Below, piece after piece: positions 7,279 to 7,846 of a stretch of DNA of 7,846 bases. Position 1 is the first letter of the stretch; the number at the start of each line of letters is the position of its first letter. Below the pieces are notes generated by a model. It saw only the letters and a list, made by a program, of their open reading frames with translations, ran no database searches and was not told the origin of the DNA. A program made the translations under genes and the position numbers. The stretch is from Rikenellaceae bacterium (GTDB taxonomy: Bacteria > Bacteroidota > Bacteroidia > Bacteroidales > Rikenellaceae). Where the stretch lies: positions 1 through 7,846 of the forward strand of contig JAJBVQ010000004.1 in NCBI GenBank assembly GCA_020859745.1, written 5' to 3'.

Positions 7279-7846
7279 ATGAGCATAGAATTTTACATCC
7301 CCCGCCAGGGGGATACCGCCGGCACCGTCACCGACGGTTACGCCGCCAACTTCGAAGCCCTCGACGCCGCCAAAGCCGACAAAGCCGCCGGTAAAGACCT
7401 GATGACCGATGCCGAGCGCGAGAAGCTCGCCGGTATCGAAGCGCAGGCCAACCGGTACGTCCATCCCGAGGTCCATCCCGCCGATATGATCGCCGACACC
7501 CCCGCGAAAGTCGTGATGACCGCTCAAGAGCGCGACAAACTCGCCCGCGTCGAGCCCGGCGCCAACGCCTACACCCTTCCCGCCGCTTCCGCCGACACCC
7601 TCGGCGGCGTCAGGGCGGGGCGCAACCTGACAGTCGATCCGGACGGCACACTGCATGCCCCGTCGCCCGCCGGCGTCGAGCCCGACGCCGTTCCCGCGCT
7701 CGGACAGGTGGCCGCCTCCGACCGCCTTTTAGCCTTTAACGAGTCCGGCGAGCCCGTCACCGCCACCGCCGGGAAACTCCGGGAATACGCCGCCGAAGGA
7801 CTTGCCACCGCCGACGCCGTGAACACCGCCCTTGACGGTAAATTCG
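7279..7846 (+). CDS. Tail fibre 2, N-terminal part (3' end outside window)
   Basis: ATG 7279 opens a frame that stays open to the window end, giving 189 codons plus one base with no stop. It begins MSIEFYIPRQGDTAGTVTDG and repeats the docking module of the upstream fibre (NFEALDAAKAD at 24-34). It has two helix repeats, TDAEREKLAGIE (43-54) and TAQERDKLARVE (81-92), separated by YVHPEVHPADM. Next is one phi29-type fibre repeat, YTLPAASADTLGGVRAG (98-114), ending in DGTLHA. Residues 130-189 are a further Ala-rich, probably coiled segment (DRLLAFNESGEPVTATAG). The product is probably a second receptor-binding fibre attached at the same place on the tail tip as fibre 1, or an alternative to it. 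The receptor-binding end is not in the window. It starts 37 bases after the fibre 1 stop, so it is likely in the same operon. Confidence 0.78.
   Translation, partial: MSIEFYIPRQGDTAGTVTDGYAANFEALDAAKADKAAGKDLMTDAEREKLAGIEAQANRYVHPEVHPADMIADTPAKVVMTAQERDKLARVEPGANAYTLPAASADTLGGVRAGRNLTVDPDGTLHAPSPAGVEPDAVPALGQVAASDRLLAFNESGEPVTATAGKLREYAAEGLATADAVNTALDGKF
7347..7586 (+). repeat. Direct DNA repeat shared with fibre 1, copy B
   Basis: This is the partner of 5285-5449, with the same three blocks in the same order. Here a 114-base (38-codon) segment separates the second and third blocks and adds a second helix repeat (TAQERDKLARVE). The segment is in frame, so this copy has either gained a repeat or the other has lost one. 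Confidence 0.9.

Noticed and set aside
5285..7586. Direct repeats as insertion sequence ends or CRISPR repeats
   Set aside because: The repeats are in-frame coding blocks of two homologous fibre genes, with no transposase, inverted ends or regular spacers.
7222..7656. A 144-codon minus-strand open frame over the start of fibre 2
   Set aside because: It is again the exact reverse register of fibre 2, and its composition mirrors the fibre repeats.

Overview
The window is a stretch of the late structural operon of a tailed (siphovirus-like) phage or prophage. It reads entirely on the plus strand and is almost wall to wall coding. The order is tape measure C-terminus, distal-tail (Dit)-like protein, tail hub (Tal-like) protein, fibre 1, fibre 2. 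Both outer genes run off the window. No integrase, repressor, tRNA, att site, terminator, CRISPR, insertion sequence or bacterial housekeeping gene is visible, so the sequence cannot show whether this is a free phage or an integrated prophage.

Host: the tape-measure C-terminus and the hub resemble tail proteins that I associate with Bacteroidales phages. Starts lack a clear Shine-Dalgarno and two have short A-rich leaders, which also fits Bacteroidota. Base composition is very GC-rich for that phylum: 45 of 60 bases are G or C at 1501-1560, and codons mostly end in C or G. A high-GC gut Bacteroidales such as Alistipes is my best guess. That is inference from memory of families and composition, not a database result.

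Layout: 3-1340 is the last 445 codons of the tape measure. Positions 1376-2365 encode a Dit-like protein made of two similar halves joined by a tryptophan-rich repeat. Positions 2358-5198 overlap it by 8 bases and encode a 946-residue hub with a long fibre-like C-terminal half. Positions 5211-7241 encode fibre 1, with a conserved N-terminal docking and repeat region followed by a lower-GC variable part that includes a jelly-roll-like module. From 7279 to the window end a second fibre gene restarts with the same docking and repeat modules, partly near-identical in DNA.

Working together: the tape measure sets tail length and its C-terminal end meets the Dit/hub complex at the tail tip. The hub closes the tube and carries the fibres, and the fibre tips probably bind the host surface. 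The most interesting points are the two fibre genes sharing recombinogenic 5' DNA, the compositionally foreign tip of fibre 1, and the duplicated Dit-like protein with its repeated Gly-x-Trp linker. I see no defence system or other non-structural system here.
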